Assembly (NCBI GenBank): GCA_001247695.2
Contig: LGRX02003764.1
Coordinates: 1-20,199 of the forward strand
Length of the DNA stretch: 20,199 nt
DNA from: Cymbomonas tetramitiformis
Lineage: Eukaryota > Chlorophyta > Pyramimonadophyceae > Pyramimonadales > Pyramimonadaceae
Reading direction: 5' to 3'
Part shown: one piece after another, positions 1-8,889 of the stretch
How positions within the stretch are numbered: the stretch's first letter is position 1
How the letters are laid out: every line of letters starts with the position of its first letter
The notes under the pieces: model-generated
Seen by the model: only the letters and a program-made list of their open reading frames with translations
The model's database searches: none
What the model was told of the DNA's origin: nothing
Program-made: the position numbers and the translations under genes

Positions 1-1
1 A

Positions 2-295
2 AACTTGGGCGGTCACCGTCATCGCCCCGCCCAAGTTCTCGAAAACTTGGGCGGTCACTGTCATCGCCCCGCCCAAGTTCTAGAAAACTTGGGCGGTCAA
101 GGTCATAACCCCGCCCAAGTTCTCGAAAACTTGGGCGGTCACTGTCATCGCCCCGCCCAAGTTCTCGAAAACTTGGGCGGTCACGGTCATCGCCCCGCCC
201 AAGTTCTCGAAAACTTGGGCGGGCACTGTCATCGCCCCGCCCAAGTTCTAGAAAACTTGGGCGGTCAAGGTCATAACCCCGCCCAAGTTCTAGGA
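2..295. repeat. 42-bp tandem hairpin minisatellite, 7 copies
   Basis: Seven units begin at 2, 44, 86, 128, 170, 212 and 254. Each unit starts with AACTTGGGCGG and ends with its exact reverse complement CCGCCCAAGTT, enclosing a ~13-base variable centre, so every unit can fold into an 11-bp hairpin. Units are joined by CTCGAA or CTAGAA, so the junction between two units is also an inverted repeat. The centres alternate among a few types, and a variant with AAGGTCATAA recurs in units 3 and 7, which points to higher-order duplication. The period is a multiple of three, so the array is open in frame, but no ATG starts that frame and I do not treat it as coding. The array may extend beyond the left edge. 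Confidence 0.95.
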
Positions 296-364
296 AACAA
301 GGACCCTCATATCAGGTAAGCGTTCAAATATGAAACAGCATAACAACGGTACGCGTCTCGCAAG

Positions 365-3300
365 ATGAGCAGCAATACCAGCAACTCCAGCGGCAGGAGA
401 TTGTCAAAGCAGAAGACTCTTCAAATTGCACAGTCCAATATTCCCGGACTATGCGAGGGCGGTTTCAGCTGTGGGTGCGATCGGAACTGCAGTTTCTTGT
501 TCAGCACATTCAAGGGCAATATGGACCATAAGGAGCGCATGGGCCAAACTGAGTTCAAGTCTTACATTATGGCAACTATGCGCAAAGCGATCGTGAAGCG
601 CGAGTCTGGAGAGCGTGTTATTGGCACCCTGAAGCTTTTCGAAAAGGAGATCTGCGAGGAGGCGTTCAGAACAGTGTGGGCGCTCCCCAGGAGCTCGTAC
701 CAGCGATATAAGGCACTTATCCTTGAAGAGAAGGGGGAACTACCGGCAACAACTGCATTCCCTGTGGCGAAGGCGGTGGTGACGAAGATTTCCTACCACG
801 AGGAGGTGTTCCGCGAATGGGCGGATTCGAATATGTTGAAAGGAGCACCACAGAGGATGCCGGTAATAAGTGGTGCGCGCCAAATTCCACCCATCGATTA
901 TGGTGTGCAGTACGACTTGTATAAGTTCGACACAGAGGACCAGTGGGCAGTATGTGCTGAAACCTTCAAAATATACGTGAAAAACCTGCTCAAGGCTCGA
1001 GACATAACGGTAAGGGCGAAGGTGGAGGTGTCCGGAATCTGCACGACATGTGACGATCTGGGTGCAGAGAGGGCTCAGCTTCTTGGACAACAGGGTCGCG
1101 AACCTGCACGCTGAGACGCCTATTCTGCTCGTTTCGCGCGACACGACTACATTCACAGGTTGCAACGCACGTGTTATGACCTCAGGCGGAAGGAGGGTTC
1201 TGACCCTGACGGTCGGATCGACTCCATAGCGGCGGACGGCGCGGCAAATCAGAACACGGTTGTTCCGCATGCCGCGCATCAAGTTAAGGGCATCAGCGAG
1301 AAGAAACAGCATTTCTTTAACCTACACCTGCAGCTCACGATACTTCATGGCTCGTTGCTTCTATTTTCCGTTGGGCTCCCTAGGAGCGGGGCTAAGGGTG
1401 CAAACATGCTGCTCACGACACTGTGGAACTTGTTGCACTACACCGCACAAGGTCGCGCGGGCAAGCGCTACTTCCGGAAGGAGCTTCATTTGCAGCTGGA
1501 TGGTGGCTCAGAAAACTGGAACAAGAACACGTTCGCGTTTTGTGCGTTGTTGGTGCACTACAATATTTACAACGTGGTTGTCTTCCACCGTCTGATGGTC
1601 GCGCACACCCATAACGACTGCGACGGTTGGTTTGGACTCATCAAGATGTTCATATTTGGGAAAGACGCGCGCAAATCTGGAGTGTGGCTGTTGACGCTGG
1701 AAGCGTGGATTGCCTGGTTACGAAGCTGGCCAGTGAAGAAGTTCACCAAAATCACGGACGTACAAGGCCAACAGTTGGACTTCAAGGCTTGGCTGGAGCC
1801 GCACATAAACCCAAAGTTTGAAGGCTATTCTGGGAAAGTCAGGCGTACACACCTGATGCACTTCGAGAAGGACGTGGATGGTGTTACACGGCTGAAGTAC
1901 AAATTTGGAGAACAATACGCAAACCACATGCCTGACGGAGTGGATGAGGATCTCCGTAAGGGCCTGGAGGTAATGAAAACTTACCCAGCTTTCGACAGCA
2001 GCCCCACGTTAGAAGGGGTGAAGCCGCTAGACCCGAAGGAAGAGAGGGAAACTCGCACTGCTTTCAGTCGCATGTGCGACTACATCCACTACCGTATTCC
2101 AAGTGACACGCTGGACACGTTGCTCGGGTACTTTCCCTTGCCCAAGACCGCCGAGGACTACGATGTCTGGGCTGGACCGAAGCCGACCCCACAGGCTCCT
2201 GTGGATTTGAAGGAGCTTTACGAGAACGCCTGGCACAAGAAGCCAGTGCAGGAGGAGGTGCCAGAACGGACGATGCCCGAACAGTTCGAAGTGTTATCCG
2301 ATGGTCGCAACGTGTTAAGCAAGGACCTTCCGCTGAAACCTCCACAAGAGATCGTGCGCAAGTGCGTGGAGAAAGCGAGGGACGTCGAGTCCGTCGATTT
2401 TTGGTTCGTCCCGTTGGTCGGTTGCGAGCACCTCGATTTCATTGTTAGGTCTTGCAAGTATTATGCCTACCTGAGTCTTAGCTGTATGTCTTACGCGTCG
2501 GCTGCCATTGCAGGTACACGGTGGCCGAGTGTAAAGCAGCGCTGCACCACCTGGGAGTTGAACTTCCTGAACGCCCACTCAAGGAGCCGTTGGCGAGGGC
2601 CTTATTTGAAGCGACGGATGTCGCCCGAAAGGCCCACCACGAACAACTCAGAGTCCTTCGAAAAAAAAGCCGAGCGACGACAGGTGAGGAAACCGGGGAG
2701 GATGCGTCGCCGGGTACGGAGCAGGCCTTGCCTGCAAGAACTTCCGAAGCCGGCGGAGCTGCGCGGGCGGCGCCATCACTCGAGGCTGTAACAGCCACTA
2801 CACAGGCAAGACGAGAAGGAGCTGCTGCGCGAGGCCCGCAAACCAACGAAGCTATGCCTACTCGACCACAGGCACCGGCAGCACGAGGGCCAGGCGCAGG
2901 TGGCCGAGGATGCCCTGCTCCTGCAGCGCCACAGGGAGATCAAGCACGAGCTCCAAGCGACAAGCGTGCACGCAGTTCGCCATTGGCAAAGGCGTCCCCA
3001 GGGAGCAAGTCTCCACCCGGGAAGTCTCGACAAGCGCAGGGTCGTGAAAAGGGACGAGTGCTATTCCGAGCGGCCTCTGTGATCGGTCCGACAGGCGCCC
3101 TTATAACGGACAGCTTCGCTCCTGACGACGATTGCTTTTTCGAGGATGCAAATCAGATTGCGGAGCAGGTGGAGAACGCGCATCGCCCGGAGGCGGCCAC
3201 TGGACAGTTCGCAGGCGTCTCGATGGACGAGGACGACGAGGACGACTCGGACGACCCGGACGACGACATACCGTTGGCCTACCGTAACCTTCCTACGGAC

Positions 3301-3750
3301 TACACCATCGACATGCTGGCGAAGAGTGCGGGCAAAAGTTTCGCAGTTACGGTGGCCGCGGGCAACGACGGCTGCAGCTTTACTATCCGCATGCCTGGGA
3401 ACAACGCCGTGTCCATGCCCATGCATTTCGTGGAGGTCTTGGAGGTGGATCTGAACACGAACAGAGTGAAGTGGGGGTTTTGGCTTCCATGTGCGCCTCT
3501 GCTTATGCCGAGAACGAGGAGAACAAGCAAAACCTTCTCTGACTTGAACAGCTTGTTCGCGGAGAACGCCTTCCGGAGAGCCGCTCCGAAAGTGACAGGT
3601 TGGTACGACTTCGATGCGAGCGAGATCCTGACTTGCTGGGACGAACCTCCTGGCAAACCTGCTGTCGGCGGAGTTCCAGGAGGACCTGAAAAGGCAGAAC
3701 TTCTGAAGGTGGCCAGGGAAAACTTGGCCTCCGAGGCGTTGGACAGGTGA
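365..3750 (+). pseudogene. DUF7869-like, transposase-like gene with one in-frame stop
   Basis: The frame opens at ATG 365 and runs to 2457. A 56-bp intron (2458-2513) joins it in phase to 2514-3750. Seen: an N-terminal Cys-rich patch (CX6CXCX3C, about residues 32-44); ADGAANQNT with Asp at 1235; LQLDGGSENWNKN with Asp at 1499; and AHTHNDCDGWF with Asp at 1616 and 1622. This order matches my memory of DUF7869 proteins (a D-G motif, then LQLDN..ENKN, then GHTHEDID), and the spacing of acidic residues looks like an RNase H-fold DDE nuclease, which is inference. The second exon encodes a Pro/Ala/Arg-rich linker, an acidic run (about 3226-3267) and a compact-looking C-terminus. A TGA at 1112-1114 interrupts the frame, which continues unchanged on both sides, so this is probably a recently disabled or miscalled copy. 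The family could be a domesticated or mobile transposase. Start choice: the first ATG, with Ser/Asn-rich sequence after it. Confidence 0.7.
2458..2513 (+). other. 56-bp intron in the DUF7869-like gene
   Basis: The donor is GTATTA after TGCAA and the acceptor is CATTGCAG. Removing it joins a codon split 2+1 (Lys) and links two long open frames that are in different registers. Without splicing, the upstream frame drifts into a short Arg-rich tail ending at 2791, while the downstream frame has natural composition from its first codon. It is short for a plant intron but phase-consistent. Confidence 0.65.
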
Positions 3751-3887
3751 AGGTAAGCAACACAGCCTCATTCATTCCTCGTGGCACGCACACTAGATTA
3801 CAATGGCAGCACGGCGTGAAACTTATTGTTTTTCATACATGTAAATATACGGTTTATTTGTGTACAGTCACGTGACATAAGTGTTAG
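3751..3887 (+). other. 3' flank of the DUF7869-like gene, possible poly(A) region
   Basis: AT-rich sequence follows the TGA and contains CATGTAAATATA around 3838-3849, which includes a TGTAA element as used for polyadenylation in green algae. This is suggestive only. Confidence 0.25.
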
Positions 3888-4388
3888 CTACCAAGCATAC
3901 GTCTCCTCATTGCACGCGCTAGCATCAAATATGCGCGCCAGGGTGCAGGTTCTTAACATACGCCCGCAAACTGCGCATCTCCTATCATCTTCTTGCAGCA
4001 GATCGCTTTCCAGCTCTGTCAGGGCACCGTGCGTTGTTTCGCTGTAGCGGTTTCTATTTCGCCAGGCCCGCCACTCCAAATCTGAGTATCGGTGGTAGAT
4101 CCACCCGCCCTCATACCAGTACACGAGATGCCTCACACCGAACCTTTCGCTGGATCTACGGCCGTGGACGTACATCGGCCAAAAACTCCACCAGTGATAG
4201 GTCCTGAGATTAACTGCATGTTGCCCGAAGTCCTCCCAGTCTTCGTCTGCTTGTTGCCGCGCTTGCTGCCACAAGCGGAGAATTAAAGGGTCTTCAGGAA
4301 CCCATTGGGCTTGTTGTAACTGGCAGTCGCGAAACGTAAAAGTATCGAAAGGCCATATCCAATACTGCAATATTCCAATATTGGCCAT
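3888..4388 (-). CDS. Hypothetical Trp-rich protein with a CxxC motif
   Basis: An uninterrupted 166-codon frame. I do not recognise the family. The protein is unusually rich in Trp and Tyr, with a WWSFWPMYV stretch near the middle and YWYEGGWIYHRY after it. A single CAVCGRM motif lies near the C-terminus. The N-terminus is hydrophobic and aromatic but does not resemble a clean signal peptide. It converges with the DUF7869-like gene (tail to tail, ~140 bp apart). The overlapping plus-strand frames have poorer composition. It may be one exon of a larger gene or a transposon-associated ORF. It loosely resembles the aromatic/CxxC ORF at 13719-14120 on the same strand, but I could not align the two convincingly. 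Confidence 0.4.
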   Translation of the reverse strand: MANIGILQYWIWPFDTFTFRDCQLQQAQWVPEDPLILRLWQQARQQADEDWEDFGQHAVNLRTYHWWSFWPMYVHGRRSSERFGVRHLVYWYEGGWIYHRYSDLEWRAWRNRNRYSETTHGALTELESDLLQEDDRRCAVCGRMLRTCTLARIFDASACNEETYAW

Positions 4389-5212
4389 ACTGGTGTAGGT
4401 AGTCTAAGGTGCGGGTTGTGGTTCTATGTCACGAACGCAGGTGTGTGCAAACGACCTCCGGTTACGACTCCTCCAACATATACCCTAAAACCCTGAACCT
4501 TGGACGCCCCGATATATCCATGTGCAGCACACCTGTAGGAACACCTGCCGCGGGATATTTTGCCTCTGACGTATTTTAATGTTTCCCGCGAAATAATACA
4601 GTTAACCGGTCTTCTTAGCTGCCGAGAATCGTGCTGGAATAGCCTGTTCAGGGCAAATTTACCCGCTGAATGCCCATGTTGGGTCACATGAAGCCTGAGG
4701 GAGCATCACCCCTGGTTGGTTTCACTCCCGAACAACTTTTCCAGCACAATAGCTTTTGAAAATATCTCCTTTGCTGCTCACTTTCGCCCGATGAGAAGAA
4801 TTTTAGTACGTGACCCTCCAAACACCCTAAAATGGGCCATAAATCTGCTGGATCTCTCCCATGTAAGCAAATAGTTGCATTTTCGGAAATGTCAAAATAT
4901 TACATATTCTAATAGTGCAAAAATCTAACATTTCGTTCACAAACATAAGGCAAAATCATAACTTTCCACACCTTACACGATACTTCCACCTTTCCCGTTT
5001 TCTTGCCGCCCGCGTGACTCGCGTGGCTACTTTGAAGAGTCAAAAACCAGATTTTTCGAAATTCCTTCAAGGACTATTCAAATTAACCCTAATATTTGTC
5101 ATTCAGAACCCCAAAAACCAATTTGGCAGACAATTTAATGCTTTCTCATTTTTTTCTCATTTACGCCCGCGTGTCTCATTTTTGCGATATGGTCGTTATG
5201 TTATCAATGAGA
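4389..5212. other. Gene-free AT-rich spacer
   Basis: I see no convincing gene. A minus-strand frame of 87 codons at 4424-4687 has unremarkable composition and no recognisable motif. From about 4700 the sequence is AT-rich with T-runs (5140-5170) and only short chance frames. Confidence 0.5.
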
Positions 5213-5410
5213 TACAACCGCTGCATGTGTGTGCACATGCGCTGTGGACATGCTACACTATATAACATGTATGCATCAGGCATGCTGCACATATGCTGCA
5301 TGAATATTATGGTGAGCTGCAAAAGTGTTATTGTGCGCTGCATATGTGTGCACATGCGCTGTGGACATGCTACACTATATTACATCTATGCTGCAGGCAT
5401 GTTGCATATA
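5213..5410 (+). repeat. Left part of ~117-bp satellite
   Basis: About 1.7 units. Key phrases are GTGTGCACATGCGCTGTGGAC, seen at about 5228 and 5347, and TGCTGCATGAATATTATGG at 5294. The same units resume at 12802, on the other side of the LTR retrotransposon, so this block and the right block were once contiguous. Confidence 0.85.
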
Positions 5411-5664
5411 TGTCACGGAGCGAGAGAGTGATATATATGTGAATAAGGAAAGGGTGAATATATATATATATATATCACGGTGACCGAGGGTGAAGCAATA
5501 CAGGGGAAGCCTCGGGTTGACGGCAAACAAAGATGGTGGAATAAAATGCATACTGTGTTTTATTCCCTAACTGTGACAGGCTAGCCGGCAACGCAGGTCG
5601 AGGGGTGACACAGGGACAGGACTACCACCCCCTTGCGAGGGGGAAGTCACTTGTTCCCATGACA
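5411..5664 (-). repeat. 3' LTR of the large retrotransposon (left copy)
   Basis: TGTCA at the left end and TGACA at the right end are perfect inverted termini. Contents include an (AT)n run near 5459-5473 and an AATAAAA motif around 5541. This copy is nearly identical to 12559-12801, apart from a CGAG duplication near its left end and small differences near its right end. Confidence 0.85.
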
Positions 5665-5676
5665 CCACCTCACCCC
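5665..5676 (-). other. Polypurine tract of the large retrotransposon
   Basis: The minus strand reads GGGGTGAGGTGG directly before the TGTCA that begins the 3' LTR. This is the expected place and composition for a plus-strand primer site, and it supports the minus-strand orientation. Confidence 0.5.
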
Positions 5677-5890
5677 GAAGAGGTGAGGTGCCAAGGCAGC
5701 ATCCCAAGCAGGAACACGAAACCTAAACCCTAGAGATACAAATGTAATAGGCCCACACAAACCACAAGGCCCAGTTAGCACAGAGATAACTAAATTGCTG
5801 GCCTACAACAAAAGCCCTACGTGCCAAGATCACAATGTTGCAGTTCTACGGTGCCTCGGCCGGCTTCTCCTGTGGCGCAATCTCGGCGAT
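5677..5890. other. Non-coding interior of the retrotransposon
   Basis: No coding frame was seen. It begins with a small inverted repeat (CACCTC..GAGGTG around 5666-5691). It lies between the 3' LTR and the small LTR copy A and is probably the 3' untranslated part of the large element. Confidence 0.4.
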
Positions 5891-6177
5891 TGTTAGGGTT
5901 TGAAATCGGTGCGGGGATTTTCACTGTACGAGCCGGGTCAAATCATATATCGTCGTGGGCGAAAAGGCTCCACGACGGGATTTGAATCCGTGACGTTCGC
6001 TTCTCTAGTTCGCTCTAACCAACTGAGCTACGCGGAGGATGATGATCCTTTCACGCATATCAGTGGTACTCGTACAGATCGAACTCGTACAGATCGATGA
6101 TCGACTATGCGCGTGACATCAACGACGACGTACCAACATCGCGACTGCGGGCGTCTGTCATCCTTCGATCCGTAACA
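5891..6177 (-). mobile_element. Small LTR with embedded tRNA-like unit, copy A
   Basis: On the minus strand this 287-bp segment starts TGTTACGGATCG and ends CCCTAACA, giving TGTTA/TAACA inverted ends. It is homologous along its whole length to 10484-10754: shared blocks include the 5' end, GTACCACTGA, the tRNA-like region, TTTTCGCC, ACAGTGAAAA and the CCCTAA end. Just outside its 5' end the minus strand reads AAAGAGCGGAGATA, a purine tract resembling the AGTGGGGAGATA before copy B, so both look like 3' LTR ends rather than SINEs. A short tandem (ACTCGTACAGATCGA-type, 6067-6099) lies in its 5' half. Confidence 0.65.
5968..6037 (-). tRNA. tRNA-like sequence (degenerate) inside small LTR copy A
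   Basis: Read on the minus strand: a 7-bp acceptor stem CTCCGCG/CGTGGAG (one G-U), TA, D stem GCTC/GAGC with an AGTTGGTTA loop (a perfect A box), and a T arm ACGGATTCAAATCCCGT (a near-consensus B box). It is followed by CC and TTTT. The anticodon arm does not pair, so this is not a functional tRNA and no anticodon can be assigned. It is best read as a tRNA-derived Pol III promoter module. Confidence 0.55.
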
Positions 6178-7221
6178 TATCTCCGCTCTTTAAAGTGTCG
6201 TGACCTCACAATATAGGGTGCATACCTTTTGTATTATATCTTTGATGTCTTTGTTGTCGAGCTGGCCAGTCTTCTTACACCAGTGAGGCGTCCCTCGAGG
6301 TGTTTTAGGATATCGGGGGAACACAGTCCACTTTAAACCCTCACCTTACAGTTCTTAGGATGTAGCCCCCCATATAATACTTAACCCCTATGGAGCGGAT
6401 GGAACCTTTTGCGAAAAACATATATTTTACAAATGCATTGTGTTCGTGGTATATGGTATCATGCTAGGTGCACGAGATTCGACATATGTTCCACAACCCA
6501 TAGAAGGGCATGTTGAGCTATTGCATGCATGCGCACATGATATATACAACGTTATATCGACAATATACAAGCAAAAAAACACGCCGTTCCAGGAACCAAA
6601 TTTGTGAAAATTGAGTTCTCGCAACCGCATAATCGAGTAATAAGTCATCCCACGACCAGAAAACAATCTCCTTTATTCATGTTTTGGAATAGGTAATGAT
6701 ATTTTTGGTCAAACGCGTCGATATATCGAAATATTCAAGCAAGTAGGCGAAAAAAACACCAAAAAACAAGGGAAAAAACATTACTTTTACAATGTTTTCC
6801 ATACTTAAGGCGTAAATGGAGTGTTTTAAGCAATAAATGAATATCGGCAACGTATATATGGCCCGTATGAAGAGCATGGTGATGTGATATGATGCAAACC
6901 ATTGAACCGGCATACCCATGCCGATGTATGTCATCAACACCGCGATTTCTCACACTTTAGGATAGATTTTACACATATTACATCCCATGACACGAGCAAC
7001 TTTGGGGATTCGCTCACAACGAAATGCCCCGTGCGTAAGGTATATATAATAGGTATATGTGCAAAATCCATTCTTGAGCATTAATGATACCTATCGCGGT
7101 GGGCGTGCGAAGCTTGGATGTGCGATTGCAACGAGTCATGTCAGTTCGAGTTGTGAATGTACTATGATCTGAGCGGTCAAAGTGTTCGTATACGGTACAA
7201 ACCGCTCCATTTGATTTTTCC
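6178..7221. other. Non-coding transposon interior
   Basis: No convincing gene. One partial copy of a dispersed repeat lies at about 6306-6384 (GATATCGGGG .. AGTCCACTTTAAACCCTCAC .. CAGTTCTTAGGATGTAGCC). The remainder is AT-rich with short frames of poor composition on both strands. Confidence 0.45.
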
Positions 7222-7457
7222 GGGAGCAAATTTTGATTCTTTCCGGAACAATTAACTTTTGATTTTCCCCGTAACAATGAATTTTGGCTACGGACACGCA
7301 TATTTAGGATTTAATGAGAGTTTATGGGGTTTATCCAGTAGCCAGACACCCTAAAAACCTAACACTAAACCCTACATATGCTTTCCCGTAGCCAAAATTC
7401 ATTGTTACGGGGAAAAGCAAAAGTTAATTGTTCCGGAAACAATCAAAATTTGCTCCC
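7222..7457. mobile_element. Foldback/MITE-like element with ~72-80-bp inverted repeats
   Basis: 7222-7293 is nearly the exact reverse complement of 7386-7457, and weaker pairing extends inwards to about 7302 and 7376. The arms begin GGGAGCAAATTTTGATT and contain CCGGAACAATTAACTTTTG. The loop is under 90 bp and non-coding. The long arms with no ORF are typical of a non-autonomous foldback element. No clear target-site duplication was seen. Confidence 0.75.
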
Positions 7458-7480
7458 AGAATAATATAGTTCCTAATACT

Positions 7481-7673
7481 TATAGTACTTCAGGGTTAGG
7501 ATATCGGGGGGTCTCTATAAGGAGTCCACTTTAAACCCTCACCTATACAGTTCTTAGGATGTAGCCCCCCATATAATACGTATAGTACTTCAGGGTTAGG
7601 ATATCGGGGGGGGCTCTATGAGGAGTCCACTTTAAACCCTCACCTATACAGTTCTTAGGATGTTGCCCCCCCC
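7481..7673 (+). repeat. ~100-bp tandem repeat, two copies
   Basis: Copies begin at 7481 and 7581 with TATAGTACTTCAGGGTTAGG, then GATATCGGGG, AGTCCACTTTAAACCCTCAC and CAGTTCTTAGGATGTAGCC. Diverged partial copies occur at about 6306-6384 and 7950-8000, so this is a family spread through the retrotransposon interior. Confidence 0.85.
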
Positions 7674-7679
7674 TGTCGC

Positions 7680-7762
7680 ATTGCGTTTCGTATTTCAGAG
7701 TGACGTTGCGTATTGCGTTTCGTATTTCAGAGTGACGCTGCGTTTCGTATTTCAGAGTGAAG
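7680..7762 (+). repeat. Short tandem repeat, three copies
   Basis: TGCGTTTCGTATTTCAGAGTG begins at 7682, 7714 and 7739, so spacing is irregular (32 and 25 bp). It abuts the ~100-bp repeat pair. Confidence 0.85.
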
Positions 7763-8390
7763 CTCAGGGTATCTCTGTCCGAGGTTTACGTTACGGAGAG
7801 ATATGCGCATGCCGATCGACGATTCGACCCTTTGGGTTCTTGTTTCCACGGCGATATGGTGCATCCACCCTTCCTCCCCTCCTGGAACTGCTATGGAGGA
7901 TCCACGGTGGAATGGATAAGATTGTTAATGCAGTCGGAGATTGCGCTGCTTAGAGATATTGGAGGGTCTCTATGAGGAGTCCACTTTAAATCCTCACCCA
8001 AATGCAAAACTCCTTTTTTGGTTCAGTGTGTTGCGCTATTGCCGAAAGCCAGTTGTCGTCTTGTCGGCAAACCACACTACAGTAATGTGAATTCGTTTTA
8101 GTCATGTGTGTCAAGCACGACTCAGGATCACAACTCCATCTACCTCAGAACATTCTGGCAGTTCAGAATGACTGGCCGTAAGACCCGAATGACAAACCAC
8201 GGTCCGGCAAAGGCAGTATAGCAGCTTTTATTATCCACAGATATTGTACTCGCATGTATGCGTATCCGGTGCAAGGGTATGAATTTTGTATAAGGCTCAC
8301 TACCCCTCAGCAAGGAAGGATCAATTCCTGCTCCTGATACAACATAATGATACAACATTAAGTGCAGGGTAAAAAATGTTAGGGATGCAA
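7763..8390. other. Non-coding interior
   Basis: A partial copy of the ~100-bp family is present (about 7950-8000). The stretch 8060-8360 has no gene-like frame. On the minus strand it could be a degraded LTR of another element, but no partner copy is present to test that. Confidence 0.35.
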
Positions 8391-8460
8391 CCCTGCAGTT
8401 CTTGGGATGCAGCCCTGCAGTTCTTGGGATGTTGCCCTGCAGTTCTTGGGATGCAGCCCT
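8391..8460 (+). repeat. 22-bp tandem repeat, three copies
   Basis: CCCTGCAGTTCTTGGGATG repeats at 8391, 8413 and 8435, followed by CCCTGAATATAATA. The core CAGTTCTTgGGATG matches the CAGTTCTTAGGATG core of the ~100-bp family, which suggests expansion of a fragment of that family. Confidence 0.85.
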
Positions 8461-8889
8461 GAATATAATATTTCGGTCGGCAATCATAGGCTAAAGTCAT
8501 CGGCTATATAGCGTATTGACTCAGAAGCCGCAATGTTACATAAGCTACGACCTATCGTGACCATATGCGGCAGTTATACCTTCAGCATACGTAGACAATA
8601 TGATTATGTGGAACTCATAATCCCACCTAAGTTGCATCATGTTGAATTTATTTCGGTTTTAACAAGTGTTCAGGATTTGATAAGGGGTTGACGCCCCACA
8701 GGTCAAAGGTCACTGTCTCGTAAGCCTAGTCTCGGGCGTGCCTCGGGCATGCGGGCTTCGAGGAGTAGCGTCCCGGCTTGGCACAGGCATGATGCTTCCT
8801 TCACCACAAGGGAGCTGGAAAAATGAGAATGCCCAAGATATCCGAAGACAGGAGGGCTCTTTGTTGGTATAGAGTTGCTGTCTAGATGC

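Noticed and set aside
2..295. CRISPR-like array
   Set aside because: There are no unique spacers. The variable centres recur between units and the whole context is eukaryotic.
5..319. Open frame through the 42-bp array, ending near a CAGGTAAGC donor-like site
   Set aside because: It has no ATG. The frame is open only because the period is a multiple of three, and splicing from 315 to the ATG at 365 gives an immediate stop.
3061..3771. Minus-strand 236-codon frame opposite the DUF7869-like gene
   Set aside because: Its composition is Arg/Val/His-biased as expected for a shadow. The plus-strand frame joins the upstream exon in phase.
7346..7375. Telomere-like CCCTAAA runs in the foldback loop
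   Set aside because: Only isolated imperfect motifs, no tandem array.
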